Positions 10,017 to 20,828 of a stretch of DNA of 64,000 bases are shown here, piece after piece. The position numbers and the translations under genes are program-made. Location of the stretch: NCBI GenBank assembly GCA_030407315.1, contig JALQPE010000619.1:1-64000 (forward strand). Reading direction: 5' to 3'. This stretch comes from Asparagopsis taxiformis. Its lineage: Eukaryota; Rhodophyta; Florideophyceae; Bonnemaisoniales; Bonnemaisoniaceae. The notes below the pieces were generated by a model. That model saw only the letters and a program-made list of their open reading frames with translations, did no database searches and was not told where the DNA came from. Positions within the stretch are counted from its first letter, which is position 1, and each line of letters opens with the position of its first letter.

Positions 10017-11237
10017 CTACTTCTGAAAATGTAGGCTGTCTTCATTTTCCACAGGCTTTTCAATGGCCTCATCAGCCTCTCCGTCTTTAGGAGAGACCTT
10101 GCTTATTTTACGACGCTTTGTCATGGGGCATTCTGCGTCACCCTTCCAATGTCCTTTACGCTTACAGCGATGACATCGACTGTTCATCTTTCTTTCTGTC
10201 AGTTTCGTCGACTGACGTCGCGGTTGCACAGTTAGTGTTCCAATAGAGGATTCTCTTTGATTTTGAATAGCCATCATTGTCGCCTTTTGAACGGCGGCAT
10301 GAAAATCATCTCCACTGGGCCTCTTCGAAGTGCTGTTGTGGTGTTTTTGCTGCGATGGATCGGAATCCAAGGACTGCAGTGCGTTAAATACATCATCAAC
10401 GTATATATCATGGCCAGAGTCCCCTTCACGAGTGACACATTGCAACAAATGCGTCATGTTTGTCGCAATGTCAATTAATCTAGACAGATCTGCTTCAGAC
10501 AACGTCCTACGTTGTTCACTCTGTCCATTATTGCCTGGAAATTCTATGCTGTCTGCTTTGCCGTATATGTCACTTGCGTCTTGTACGTAATTCTTGAGAT
10601 TCTCTGTATCATGCACAGATAGCTTCACTGCCTTAGCTATCTGTGAAGCTCTTTTCTGTTGCACTTGAGTGACAAGTAGTAACTTCACTGCGTTCTGAGT
10701 GTCATGTGGCAGACGAGAATTCTGCAACATTATCATTGCCATGAGCTGTGACTCTGTCTCAGTGACACTGATACCAGTAAGTGACATATACTGTGAAACA
10801 AGCCCCCGAAAACGAGTTGCAAATTCGGAAGGCTGTTCTGAGTTGGATCTTATACACATATGTACATTCTTGTAAGCATTCAGGGCTCGATCGATAATCT
10901 CCAGTGATGTATCAGCGCCAATTAGCGATACAATCTTCAGCACTGCTTCTTCCTGTTGGTGCGCCTCAACATCAAATGAAATTGACTTGTTGATTTTAGC
11001 ATGATCGATTACACTCTGATAACTTGCGTCCAAGGCATTGTACAGCTCGTAACACAGCGTTGCCTGGGTTGCAAGTGACTTTTTCTCACCAACAGATGCT
11101 CGCCTGGTGATATAGGCCATCCAAGAGTTGACATCTCTTCGCCATTTCTGACGATCTTGACCGGGACGAAGAGGGGGTGGATCCTGTAGTGAAGTGGGCT
11201 TTGCGTTCACTTCCTCAAGCGCTTTCTTCGGGGCCAT
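10017..11237 (-). CDS. Ty1/copia Gag
   Basis: The ATG at 11237 falls right after the primer-binding site, giving a 406-residue protein; a longer frame reaching into the LTR is not biologically required. The central region is helical and copia-Gag-like. A CCHC zinc knuckle (C-x2-C-x4-H-x6-C) lies near residues 365-380. It is followed by a basic stretch and an acidic C-terminus. The TAG stop lies where the protease frame opens in -1. The product forms virus-like particles that package element RNA (family knowledge). Confidence 0.88.
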   Translation of the reverse strand: MAPKKALEEVNAKPTSLQDPPPLRPGQDRQKWRRDVNSWMAYITRRASVGEKKSLATQATLCYELYNALDASYQSVIDHAKINKSISFDVEAHQQEEAVLKIVSLIGADTSLEIIDRALNAYKNVHMCIRSNSEQPSEFATRFRGLVSQYMSLTGISVTETESQLMAMIMLQNSRLPHDTQNAVKLLLVTQVQQKRASQIAKAVKLSVHDTENLKNYVQDASDIYGKADSIEFPGNNGQSEQRRTLSEADLSRLIDIATNMTHLLQCVTREGDSGHDIYVDDVFNALQSLDSDPSQQKHHNSTSKRPSGDDFHAAVQKATMMAIQNQRESSIGTLTVQPRRQSTKLTERKMNSRCHRCKRKGHWKGDAECPMTKRRKISKVSPKDGEADEAIEKPVENEDSLHFQK

Positions 11238-11238
11238 G

Positions 11239-11255
11239 CCTCCTGGGCCCATAAC
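11239..11255 (-). other. primer-binding site of the copia element
   Basis: On the minus strand GTTATGGGCCCAGGAGG abuts the 5' LTR. This resembles the half-tRNA initiator-Met primer site used by many copia elements (family knowledge). It places the gag ATG a few bases downstream. Confidence 0.8.
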
Positions 11256-11878
11256 TGTGGAATAAAATGGCTTTGTCGACATGGACACCCAAGGAATAGA
11301 GGGAAATACTAGAGGCGATAACAGGAAGCCACAAAGGCCGGGTTTCTGGAGATGCTTGGGTTTGCTCGTTGCTCCTCGCTTGCCCTCTCCTCCCCTTGCA
11401 CGACATCTTGTCGCACTATTTATAGGCAGATGCCGCACGCTGTAGGTACTTCTAAAGTGCCAACAAACAACAGGTTCCACTCTAACCCTAACCTAGTCAT
11501 CGTACTAGTGGAAGCTATCTATCAGAGTGAACCTGTAGCTGTGATGCTTCCATCATGGAATACATCACTTTGCTCTATCCTCAAGCTGAAGATCCATGTC
11601 TTCGTCCAATGAGGATGCCTCTGTATCATAATTAATAATACAGTCTTACGTAATGCAGTGCTGCTATATAATAGCATATATCGATCATTCGATACACTTT
11701 CGCTGTGATGGCTCTATTTCCACTGTATGTGCTCGGCCAATCATTGGCCTCCATCACTTGCTGCTGCTGCATCAATCTGTTCGTCTGGATAGCAGTAAGC
11801 CAATATCCAGATTGCAGCACATCTGGATCGACCAGCTATTGCGCATGCAATACATCTAGATCGATCAGCTATTGCACA
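11256..11878 (-). repeat. copia 5' LTR
   Basis: Same 623-bp length as the other LTR. On the minus strand this is the upstream, promoter-bearing LTR. Confidence 0.95.
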
Positions 11879-12728
11879 GTCCAGAATGGGGTGTTGTGAA
11901 CGTGAAGAAAAACGTATTTGTATAATGGCGGGAACGTGACAGAGAAATATGGTCGTGAGATGGATGGTGTGCAGTGTATAGTGGCTTCATATGTAATCCT
12001 CGATATAAGGGCTTTATCACGCGACTCTTAGTTGCGTTTTTGCATCTACTCCGAAGGGGCCATCGAATAGACTGTGGAACGAATGGTGTAACATCGGAAG
12101 AATAATGATAGATGAAAGAAAAGATGTTGAGAGGGCTAGATTATTGAATTGATGGGTGATTCACCGGAATCGAGGACAAAAAATATTCATAGTAAAGCGT
12201 GGATGGTGATCGCTGCTGGGTATTTCTGCTCCATTTCACTTAATCGAGCGATACGTAGAAACACAATGTCAGAAATCGGTCCAATTTTATGATATATTGA
12301 TGCACATTGTATACATTTCCGCGCTGTATATAATATATTTCTGGGATAGAGAAATTGTGAAAGTACCTTCAGGAGTACTTTTGGGGTTTTCTGAGCAGTT
12401 GTGCTGCATTGTGTTGTCAACCAGGAGGCCGACAGAATATACGTTCATACATCTACCTATGGAAGCAAATTCAGATATCTATGTTCGTCCCTGATCGTGA
12501 ACCCTCTACGCATGGGTCGCTCACGTCCCTGTAACAATAGTGTCCGCGTCATGTCGGGCTGTCAGTAATGCGTTGATATAAAATTTTATGTTATGATTAA
12601 GCCAACATCTGAACATGCAGGTCGGTGCTTGACATCGTTTCATTCGAGCCAGCATCCTGCTGCAGTAGGGAAGTGAGTTCATCAAATCAGAGATAGTGTT
12701 GTCTGGTGCTGGGAAGAAGCGGAGCGGT
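11879..12728. other. intergenic DNA, no gene recognised
   Basis: Begins with the GTCCA duplication, then AT-rich DNA with scattered stops in all frames. It may include an old LTR downstream of the copia fragment at 12729-13013, but I cannot define its ends. Confidence 0.5.
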
Positions 12729-13013
12729 TTATGCTAATTTGGCGAATGATCGTCGACATAGCGGTTTGGTGAACAAATCTGTTGGCATTTGGGCAATAGA
12801 AAGTGTCTCGGTGTTATCCACCATTGCTGTTATATAGTTCCACAGATGGTTGTACCGCAAGTCCTCAAATTTGCAGCGTTTTGGAAATGGAAACCTTGAT
12901 GCGACTTGGATACCAGATAGCGAATCAGTCATGAGGGCACGCTCTGCTACCCGTGAAATCATGACTCTAACAATTACAGTTGTGATAAACTGGCTTAGTA
13001 TGAGAGACATCAC
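12729..13013 (-). pseudogene. copia RNase H C-terminal fragment
   Basis: The 94-residue frame ends with the copia RNase H tail pattern: an L-R-Y-N-H motif in place of the usual H-I-D-I-R-Y, then P-T-D-L-F-T-K-P-L near the C-terminus. Nothing upstream matches RT, so it is a truncated relic of a different and older copia element from the one at 6005-11878. Confidence 0.7.
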
Positions 13014-13283
13014 TGTAAATAGAAGGTTCTATATCTACACGTGTGCTATGTCACACGTGTTAACTCGCCACCGTTTGTGAACTCACCACACGTGTGTGCC
13101 CATCGCTGTATGGGAGCTTATATTATTATATGCCTGTCGCCGCCGAGTGACTACACGACTGACATACGGGCTCTGTCAGTGTGCTTATATTCAAGCGGGC
13201 ACGATTGATGACTTTATTATCAGCAAGTCAGCATATGCAGATTACTGGAGCTTATACGCTCAGTACCTAGTGTCTATCGGACA

Positions 13284-13305
13284 AGTGGCCTCATATGAGG
13301 CCACT
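13284..13305. repeat. subterminal palindrome of the piggyBac element (left)
   Basis: A perfect 22-bp palindrome centred on CATATG. The cores recur at 16561-16574 and 16584-16595 near the right end, so it is probably a transposase-binding site. Confidence 0.7.
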
Positions 13306-13857
13306 TTTTACCACTGTAGTTTAAATTGAAAAAATAAACGAATAGCTCCAATTGTCGCAGCTGTGCGCGAATTAAGCTCAATGTTAGTAGATATAAATGT
13401 CGAGAAATCTTACTTCGTTAATTCGGGGTGATAAACCCGGAGTATTCGCCCGTAACTTCTCTGTCCTTCGATGACGTTATTTCAGGATAGTTTTTTGTAT
13501 CCGGAGTAATCGTACCAGCTCGGGTAACTGACTTCCTGTTATTTCAAGACAATTGTATTGCCCGGAGTAATCAGCGGCCAGTCCTTTACTTTCCACAAGA
13601 TGCCGGGGAATGGTCTCCCAGGGCAACCAGTGTTCCGCAGTCGCAATTGCAATTTCTCCAATGTAACACAGTTGGTTGTTTTATCATGCCTCTGATTCAC
13701 TCCTTGCCCAGCAGTCTAAATACTATTCTATATCTCTCATCTTCATCTATTCAATCAATTACCTTCCTGCTGATAATTTCGCAATATGAGATGTGACTGC
13801 TGATATCCTTATCATTAGCTTGAACTAGATTATTAGCGACTGTTCGTCAATTCAGTG

Positions 13858-16106
13858 AATGTAATGGTGTGTCACTTGCGACAAATTTTACCACTAGAAG
13901 ACTCGCCGGCGAGATTAATGATATGGCAGGGCAGAGTGAATGCTGAAAATTTAATCCTTCCATCAGCAAACTACGTCAACTCAATCTCGATCCTGAAATC
14001 AAAAAAAATGGTGAAACCAGTTGATTGTCGCCAAATTGTCGGAAACAGGGTTCTCATCCCTGCCAGACAACTGACATCTATCTCCAAATGTCGCAGGATG
14101 TATGGCGCCGGATGGAAGACAAAGATGATATCCGGAACTGTCATTCGAGTCATTAAGGAGAGAGGCAACAAGCGAATGATGACATCTATCGAGGCTGAGT
14201 GGGAGCTGGCCGATGGTAACAAGGTGACATCCCTGCGTCTCTGCAGTGTGAAGGCACCTGCAGGTGATGAAGAAGACCGTGTGACCGAAGGAGGAGATCA
14301 AGCTCAAGACACCGGGAGTGACGGGAATGAGGCCGAAAAATCAGATGCAGTCACGCCGCAAGAGCGTGACTTGAGTACGAGTGTTAATACTCAGCCATGT
14401 GACACTGGGTCAACCGATGAGCCGGTTGTCATATGCAATGACGTGGAATGGATTGTATGTGATGTATCTATGCAAATGAATGGTTGGCGCCCCAATCGGT
14501 CGTGGAGGGTGATTGGGCCATTGGATGAGATAATATCTGAGGGGCACGGTCCTTCAGATATGACACCATATGAATATTTCCAGTGGATGTTTCCGATGGG
14601 ATTTTGAGTACTATCGTGTCATACTCCAATTACGAGCTGGAAAAGCGGAATCTCAAATCGACCTCGCTGGGAGAGATTTTGAAGTATTTTGGAGTCATTG
14701 TACTCATGTCACGATTTGAGTTCAGTGGTAGGCGCTCTCTCTGGAGTAGTCAATCCGGGACTAAATACATCCCCACACCAATGCTCGGGCTCATCATGTG
14801 ACGCAAATGGTTTGAAGAGCTGAGGCAGTACGTGACATACTCCAAGGTTCGTGACGAAACTGACCGGTGGGGTGTCATATCTGAGTTTATCACCGCCATC
14901 AATGACCACAGAAGCTCTCAGGTATTCCCTTCAGATTCTATATGTGTGGATGAGAGTATGTCAAGGTGGTATGGTCTGGTAGGTGACTGGATCGACATCG
15001 GACTCCCACATTACGTCGCGATGGACCGTAAGCCTGAGAATGGATGTGAGCTGAAAACTGCATCATGTGGCAATAGTGGACTCATTCTCAGGATGGATGT
15101 TGTGATGTTAGCTGAGGAGACACGTTGAAAATCATTCGAGTCCGAAACGACGCATGGTGCTGCCGTCACATTAAGGCTCGTCGAACCATGGTTTTATACA
15201 CACCGCTTCGTGTGTGCTGATTAATACTGTTCCTCTGTTGAAACGGCAGAAATACTCTTCAAGCATGGGCTACGTTTCACTGGTGTCGTCAAGAATGCTA
15301 CAAAGGGATACCCGATCCAGCATTTGTCCCACTTGGAAGTCACTGGAAAGGGTGAACACGTGTCTATGGTTGCTAAAGACAGAGATGGTCCGGATCTCAT
15401 GACAGTGATGTAGATAGACCGTGATAGAAGGTACTTTATTAGTACAGCCGGTACTACTCAGCCTGGGACGCCAATATTCCGAGAGCGTTATCGAATCAGG
15501 AATGGCAGGACATGGAAGGAGGAAATTGACATTCAGATCCCACAAGTATGTGAAACATATTATGCGACGTGTTCGCAGGTGGACCGTCACAACCGATGTC
15601 GACAAGATGACCTTATGCTGGAGAAGAAATTTGAGGTCAAAGAATGGTCGGCACGTGTCAACACATCACTTCTGGCCATATGCGTCGTGGATGCATGGAA
15701 GCTGTACTGTGGAGCCATGCATAACAGGGGTAGGATGACACCTCATCAGTTCTATACCCAATTGGCTGAAGGATTGATTGATAACTCCATGGATGCAATT
15801 GGATTACGTAAGCGACAATCAGATGCACCTGATGTGGAAGAGATGGAGAGCGGTAGTGGCATTGGAACTCATTTGACGCCGACTACTCGCACTCGCAGGA
15901 CTTCCAATGGTAGGGATAGCAATGCCATCTATCAAGGTCGTTGCGATATTTGCAAGGGAACGAAGAAGTCGAAGTTCGTATGCTCCACTTGCAAACGACT
16001 ATACCGAAAGGATGTCTTTATCTGTCACCATCAGACAGGTCGTGATTGCTTAAAAAAGCATGTCGAGATGTGTCTCGATCTTTCCTACGAAGGTCCTTTT
16101 TACTAG
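13858..16106 (+). pseudogene. piggyBac transposase (DDE_Tnp_1_7 and C-terminal Cys-rich domain), broken
   Basis: The N-terminal portion (to 14607) is open and includes an acidic stretch. The catalytic core continues in another frame from about 14583. It carries the V-D-E-S-M-S-R-W-Y-G block near 14946, the D-W-I-D-I-G-L-P-H-Y block and the D-R-K-P-E-N-G block. It is interrupted by a stop at 14799-14801 and by several further stops or shifts between 15126 and 15580. The C-terminal portion (15579-16106) ends in a Cys/His-rich domain with repeated C-x2-C pairs, typical of piggyBac. At least one frameshift near 14600 and three in-frame stops make it a clear pseudogene. Confidence 0.88.
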
Positions 16107-16370
16107 GTTTGATCTCTCTATGGGTGCTTTAAACGCCCTGTAGTCTCGCATTGATATCCAAAATAGAAAACTGAGATACTCATTTAGCCCCCTCCGATTC
16201 TGACTGGCGTTCTCGACTTGCTCAGTAAACTTCTGCTTATGGCGGAATTCCCCTTTATGAAATGTCACCTTATACTGTCTCATGTTCAAGTGGGCGCGTA
16301 AGCATCCTAGAGCAGAAGTTGCAACTAAGAATCGGCGAGTTCTCCGAAGAGAATTTTCGAGCTGCCCAAG

Positions 16371-16445
16371 CAACTCAGCGAGGAGTCGAACCTCCGCCCT
16401 CTGGCTTTCCCGAGAGGTGCCAACCACTCAGCCATGTGAGGACAT
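16371..16445 (-). tRNA. degenerate class II tRNA-like sequence (pseudogene)
   Basis: On the minus strand there is a D-arm-like GGCTGAGTGGTTGGC (A-box-like), an anticodon-stem-like CCTCT/AGAGG pair and a T-arm GGAGGTTCGACTCCT (B-box-like). The acceptor arms do not pair well and the anticodon loop is too long. It is probably a Ser/Leu-type tRNA pseudogene or a tRNA-derived retroposon lodged in the right end of the piggyBac element. Confidence 0.35.
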
Positions 16446-16620
16446 GTGTCCGAAAGGCAAGCAATGCTTTATACAATGCAATGCTTGCGTTAGAAGTTTT
16501 ATAAAAGCGATATAAAGAGGGAATGCTAAATTCTAATAATTTCGAGTAGATTTTTTTTCTGCCTCATATGAGGCCAGGGTTGACCTCATATGAGGAAATT
16601 TTAATGTCCGATAGACACTA

Positions 16621-16853
16621 GAGTCGGCGCCGCCCAACACCAATAGAATCCAGAACGATGAAGCCGTTCACAGGCATCGGCTACCCCGGTATTATCAGCA
16701 TCATAGCATTGAATCACCCACTGATGGCTTAGCCGGCAGCTCACGAGGAGCGCGGCAGTAAGCTCATCTGACGGCTCACAAGGAGCGCAGCAGAGCGTGT
16801 AAAAATAGGCCTCTACATAGACAATAGCTATTTAAAAGGCACACACAGGGAGC
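16621..16853. other. short intergenic stretch, nothing recognised
   Basis: No ORF or repeat recognised between the piggyBac terminus and the next LTR-like sequence, apart from a near-direct repeat of the CTCACGAGGAGCGC type around 16740-16790. Confidence 0.4.
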
Positions 16854-17012
16854 TGTCAGGATGCTAAACCAACTTGGTGCTGGTTAGGACAGCTGTCATT
16901 GAATGACAGCTGTCCTAACCAGCACAGTGGCCGACGACGTCGACCACAAGATATAAACTAGAGATCACGGAAGAACAGAATAAAGAAGTCAGGAAAGAAT
17001 CATCCTCTAACA
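16854..17012 (+). repeat. probable short 5' LTR of a copia-like element
   Basis: Starts TGTCAGGAT and ends ATCCTCTAACA. A primer-site-like GGTTATAGGCC follows directly, one base off the GGTTATGGGCC type. It contains ATATAAA and a 22-bp-arm hairpin. No matching 3' LTR was found, so this rests on local signals. Confidence 0.4.
16878..16924. repeat. perfect long hairpin (22-bp arms)
   Basis: The left arm TGCTGGTTAGGACAGCTGTC(AT) is repeated in reverse complement after a 3-base loop. It lies inside the putative LTR. Confidence 0.85.
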
Positions 17013-17066
17013 GGTTATAGGCCTTTTCGCCGACCCACTGCACAACGATCACCTCGCCCATCCACG

Positions 17067-18365
17067 ATGGATCTCACACATTTACCGCAGCTCGATCTCG
17101 ATAACCACCACTTCTGGCTCCTCACCCTCCGAGCTGTGGCATCTAACCTCGAGCTAGACATCCGCCTCAACCCCTCCACAACGGCACCATCCGAATCGAA
17201 CGCATTCGCAAAATTCAAACGCGATCAGGAAAAACTGACTCTACTCACCCTCTCCAAACACATCCGCGTTCACCTATCCCCCACGCAGCTCGAGCTCCCC
17301 CCACACCTCGTCCAAAACATCCTCCACTCTGTCACCCAACTCACAGCTGCGGATCATCAACTGCTTGAAGCCCGTGCCCGCAATATAACACTTCAACATA
17401 ACTTGAAAATCGACGAATACCTTGCCCAGCACGCCAACATGCGTATCATGATGCGCAATGCTTCCTACCAACGCATCGATGAAGAGGAGACAGCCCTCCG
17501 ATTCATGATAGACGGAATTCGCTCAAACCACAATTACGCCATCACCCACGAGATACTTACACAAACCCCTCCATCCTCTATCGCAGAGCTCTCTACCCAT
17601 CTTCGCACAGCACAAGCCAATATAGAAGCCCGTACAGCACACCATGCCACAACATTCACATCACCGCACCCACTACACTTCCCTTCTCCCCACATCCCAC
17701 CCCGCTTTAGAAGCCCCAACCGCCCAGCTCAATGGTACACATTCCACAAATCGCCCCATCACAGTGACCACCAATGCCGTGCCCAACAGAAGAATTCCAT
17801 GCGCAAGGTGAATGCCAACTGCACCATTGCTCCGATCCACCCGCCACTCGCAACTCACCACCACGAGCACCCAATCCACAATTTCCCCACAGTCAGGGAA
17901 GCCGAGGGCACGTACTACATCCTCGACTCTGGTGCATTCCCTACGCACCTCCGCTCCCCCTCACCTTCCGTGCACCGAATAGCAAAACCCCTCTTCACCA
18001 CAACTGAAGCTAACCAACACCACCAAATCACTCATGTCGGCCCCACACAGATCCACTCCCCGATGCTCACGCTCAGGATCCCTGATGCAGTAGTCGCGCC
18101 AGATATCCCACAGAACCTCATATCTGTGCACAAGCTGGCCCAGCAATACGGCAACATCACGTTCACTGAAAAGCAAGGGTTCCTAACGCCTCGTGCAACG
18201 GGTAAGCCACTCCCTCTCGCTACTCTCCAAAATGGACTCTACGTCATGCCAAATAAACTCCCTCTCCCACCCCATTTCCATACTGCCAGCACGAACACAT
18301 CTGTCGCACCGCCTGGCGGTCCTCCCACTCTGAGCGTGTCACTCCCCTATTGGGTACCCACTTAA
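17067..18365 (+). CDS. copia-like Gag - protease fragment (pol deleted)
   Basis: The 432-residue ORF starts at an ATG about 50 bp after the primer-site-like sequence. Residues about 1-200 match the helical copia Gag (UBN2/gag-polypeptide type). A knuckle region near residue 225 has the H-K-S-x2-H-x4-C pattern, but the first Cys position is Tyr. An aspartyl protease signature I-L-D-S-G-A lies near residue 287, and a GAG-pre-integrase-like segment ending L-Q-N-G-L-Y sits near residues 372-393. The frame stops before integrase, and no RT follows, so this is an internally deleted copy that would need enzymes in trans. Confidence 0.75.
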   Translation: MDLTHLPQLDLDNHHFWLLTLRAVASNLELDIRLNPSTTAPSESNAFAKFKRDQEKLTLLTLSKHIRVHLSPTQLELPPHLVQNILHSVTQLTAADHQLLEARARNITLQHNLKIDEYLAQHANMRIMMRNASYQRIDEEETALRFMIDGIRSNHNYAITHEILTQTPPSSIAELSTHLRTAQANIEARTAHHATTFTSPHPLHFPSPHIPPRFRSPNRPAQWYTFHKSPHHSDHQCRAQQKNSMRKVNANCTIAPIHPPLATHHHEHPIHNFPTVREAEGTYYILDSGAFPTHLRSPSPSVHRIAKPLFTTTEANQHHQITHVGPTQIHSPMLTLRIPDAVVAPDIPQNLISVHKLAQQYGNITFTEKQGFLTPRATGKPLPLATLQNGLYVMPNKLPLPPHFHTASTNTSVAPPGGPPTLSVSLPYWVPT

Positions 18366-19012
18366 GGGATGTGCCAATCACAAGACACCAGCCAACTGGG
18401 CGTGTTTCCTGTAATTGGGACAAGCGCAAGGCTGCAAATACCCCACTCGGGCCTATCGGCCCCGGCCAAGACCCCACAAGGGGGCAAATTTTAACTTAGG
18501 CTGATCAGCCATACATTACAATGTAAGCCTATTGGCAATGACCTCGCGGGTAGGCGGGCGCCAGTAATTGGGTTCTGATTGGTCACTAACTGGATATTTA
18601 CTCCTAACCACTAACCCTAGCTTACAGTAGACTTAGTATAAAACTGCCACTGGAATAGCCAGTAGGCACGGTTTCTAGAGTAACGTAAACTCAAGTGGAA
18701 TTACGACCCATTGGAACAGTGTTTGCATACCTAGTGTTTAACCCTCTCAGGGACAACCTTAGGGTTAGCTAACAGCTCGACGGATTACGTCACTCGCTCC
18801 ATCTATACGCACCTAGCGTGAGCATTCCTATTCGCCTAACCCCTTCCGGGTAGCGACCCCTTCTCTCATACGAAACTACCCGCTGGGTATACTATAAGGT
18901 TCATCTGCTCTACCACTTTCCTCTACCGAGGCTCGGGACACCTGTCGGGTGGTTTGCCGCTCTAGCGGATTTTCTACCTGCTTCATTGGTCTCTCGACCT
19001 AGAACCTTGTAC
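18366..19012 (+). other. 3' end of the deleted copia relative, possible LTR
   Basis: A purine-rich AAGGGGGCAA lies at about 18478-18487, followed by roughly 525 bp with a TATAAAA motif near 18637. This fits a polypurine tract and LTR, but it does not match 16854-17012. Its right edge is cut by the terminus at 19013. Confidence 0.35.
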
Positions 19013-19062
19013 CGTCTGTGTTCTCGGAAATGGACGCAGACGTCCACAACCTCTAGTACACC
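19013..19062 (+). repeat. left terminal inverted repeat, copy 1
   Basis: Starts CGTCTGTGTTCTCGGAAATG; the reverse complement of 38179-38228 starts CGTCTGTGTTTTCGGAAGTG. It is followed to about 19230 by subterminal repeats of GGACGTCC and CTAGTATTACTAG type. Confidence 0.75.
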
Positions 19063-19319
19063 TAGTATTACTAGGCGGACGTCCATGTTCTCCAGTATTT
19101 TTGGATGTCCGCCTAGAACCGGACGTCCATGCGGTCTAGTACGTCTAGTATTACTAGGACGACATTCATTGTTTCTAGTACCACGGATGTCCCCCTTGGG
19201 ATGGACTTCCGCCATGTCTATGTCCACCTAGGACGGGCGCCGGTTCAGAAATTCAAAAATTTCGACCCCAGAAATTTCTGCCGCCGTGCTCGACATGGAT
19301 GTCCGCATCCATCACGGCG

Positions 19320-20640
19320 ACCACTCTATTTTTCCTTGTCGGTCGACTCCAATTTCGTCTTTAATTTTTTCATCCTCTCGCTCACACCCCCTTCCAGTTG
19401 GTGCTCACCTCCCCCGTACTGTACCTCAAACACCCCAATACCACTCTAGCACGCATTTTCAGCTACCTATCCCCGCTTCCACGGTGCACACCTCCATTCC
19501 ATACCTACTTTTCTGCTCTACCGTACAGATTTCGTATAACCAGTCCTCATACTATCTCAGAATAGGGAAAAACACCGCCTGTCTCCTCGACCATGCTCTC
19601 CCCCAACACCTTTGCAACGTATTGTTCTTCAATACCCTCTCTCCTCTACCTTCAACCCCTCTCCTTCGCCCTCTCCACAAACTTCCCCTGCAGCTTACTC
19701 TTCGAAAACCTCTCACTCCCCATCCCGTACCCGACCTGCTCCACCCCTCCCTCCCTCAGCTGCTCCATGCACCCACGCCATCCGCATCTTCGATACCGTA
19801 TACACCACCACCACCGGCCCACGCTCCCCCGCCGTCTCCCCAGAAACCTCCCCGCTCTGAAACACATATCAACCCCCCACTTCGCACCCTTCCTCCCACT
19901 CCCCTCCCTCCCCAAATACAATAACCCCCTTCTTCTCCATCACATCCCCACTCACCACAGCCAGAACAGACGCCACCCCTCCCCCTCTTTCTCCTCACTT
20001 TCCTAAAACCCCCTCCACTCGGCGCCTTCAACCGCACCCTCCTACGGTCCCACCTAAACACCTCCTCCGCCCTCACTACCCCAACACCCCGCAGCGTCTC
20101 CCCAATCCCCATAATATGCTTGTCGGCACTCCTCTCCGAATCACACTCCAATCTAAACCCGCACTCCGTACATTTCCACCTCCCCCTGTACCATCCCAAG
20201 ATTCCATCCCCCCACAGAACACATCCGCATACCACAGAAGAATTTTCTTCCTCTCATACCTCATCCTTAAAACCTCCATCAGCTCCATGTAAATTTCGAT
20301 GTAAATATTTTCTCCACTATGCAATCTCAAACATGTATGAACGTATGCCTTCCCGCTTTGTCAACCCTGAATATTTGTATTCATGTATTCATAAAATAGG
20401 GCCACCCACATCCCTATCCCGTTCTGCAAGCTTTACAAACCACTAGACGCATACTCCACAACTATACAACAAACACTACTCGCTATTTCAGACGACGCGG
20501 TACACAAGTAGCGTAGTCTCAAACTTCCATGACGCCTTCCCTGATGCGTACAAGTGCGAAACACGTCTAGACTACTACTACTACTGCGATATAGTATATC
20601 AGAAGTGAGTGCGGGAATTTTCGGCACAGGAGATGCTGGG
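19320..20640 (-). other. C-rich subterminal region; possible zinc-ribbon ORF remnant on the minus strand
   Basis: The plus strand is strongly pyrimidine-rich, so plus-strand ORFs here are Pro/Ser/Leu compositional artefacts. The minus frame ending at 19756 reads W-K-C-T-E-C-G-F, then C-D-S-E-R-S-A-D-K-H-I near 20120-20185. This superficially resembles the C-terminal zinc ribbon of TnpB/Fanzor proteins. The frame is interrupted in both element copies and no RuvC-like motif is visible. I treat it as an unassigned remnant. The same sequence recurs at 50880-52190. Confidence 0.3.
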
Positions 20641-20828
20641 CCACCAAATTGATTTTTCGGAAATTTTAGAATTTCTGGGCTGGCCAGCAATGCAATCGAG
20701 CTGGACATCCACCGGACGTCCATTTCAGGTTGGTCGTGAGAGAGTGGGGCGGGACCATGATGGAACAAGGACCAAGACCAGTCCCTGACATGTTGAGCCT
20801 GAAATCGACCCTTCGTGAGACGCAATTT

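Larger units (their letters stand above)
6005..11878 (-). mobile_element. complete Ty1/copia LTR retrotransposon
   Basis: Two 623-bp LTRs (6005-6627 and 11256-11878) are nearly identical, with one difference noticed by eye (6049 versus 11291). They start TGTGGA and end TGCACA on the plus strand. The 5-bp target duplication GTCCA lies at 6000-6004 and 11879-11883. Read on the minus strand, the order is LTR, primer site, gag, protease-integrase, RT-RNaseH, polypurine tract, LTR. Integrase before RT defines Ty1/copia. All three ORFs are long and open, so this is a recent and possibly active copy. Confidence 0.95.
13268..16620 (+). mobile_element. piggyBac-like DNA transposon, inactive
   Basis: Inverted termini TGTCTATCGGACA occur at 13271-13283 and, reversed, at 16605-16617. 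Both are bordered by CTAG (13267-13270 and 16618-16621), which could be either a target duplication or part of the terminus. Just inside each end lie copies of the palindrome GGCCTCATATGAGGCC (one left, two partial copies right). The internal gene encodes a DDE_Tnp_1_7 (piggyBac) transposase with many stops. Confidence 0.85.

Noticed and set aside
10017..11480. Longer gag ORF starting inside the LTR (81 extra codons)
   Set aside because: The extra residues are read from the LTR and primer site. The ATG at 11237, just after the primer site, is the natural start.
16371..16445. A functional tRNA gene
   Set aside because: The acceptor stem does not pair and the anticodon loop is oversized, so it is listed only as a degenerate tRNA-like sequence.
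19286..20006. Long plus-strand Pro/Ser/Leu-rich ORFs (also 51153-51882)
   Set aside because: Open only because the strand is pyrimidine-rich. No domain is visible, and overlapping ORFs are open in several frames at once.
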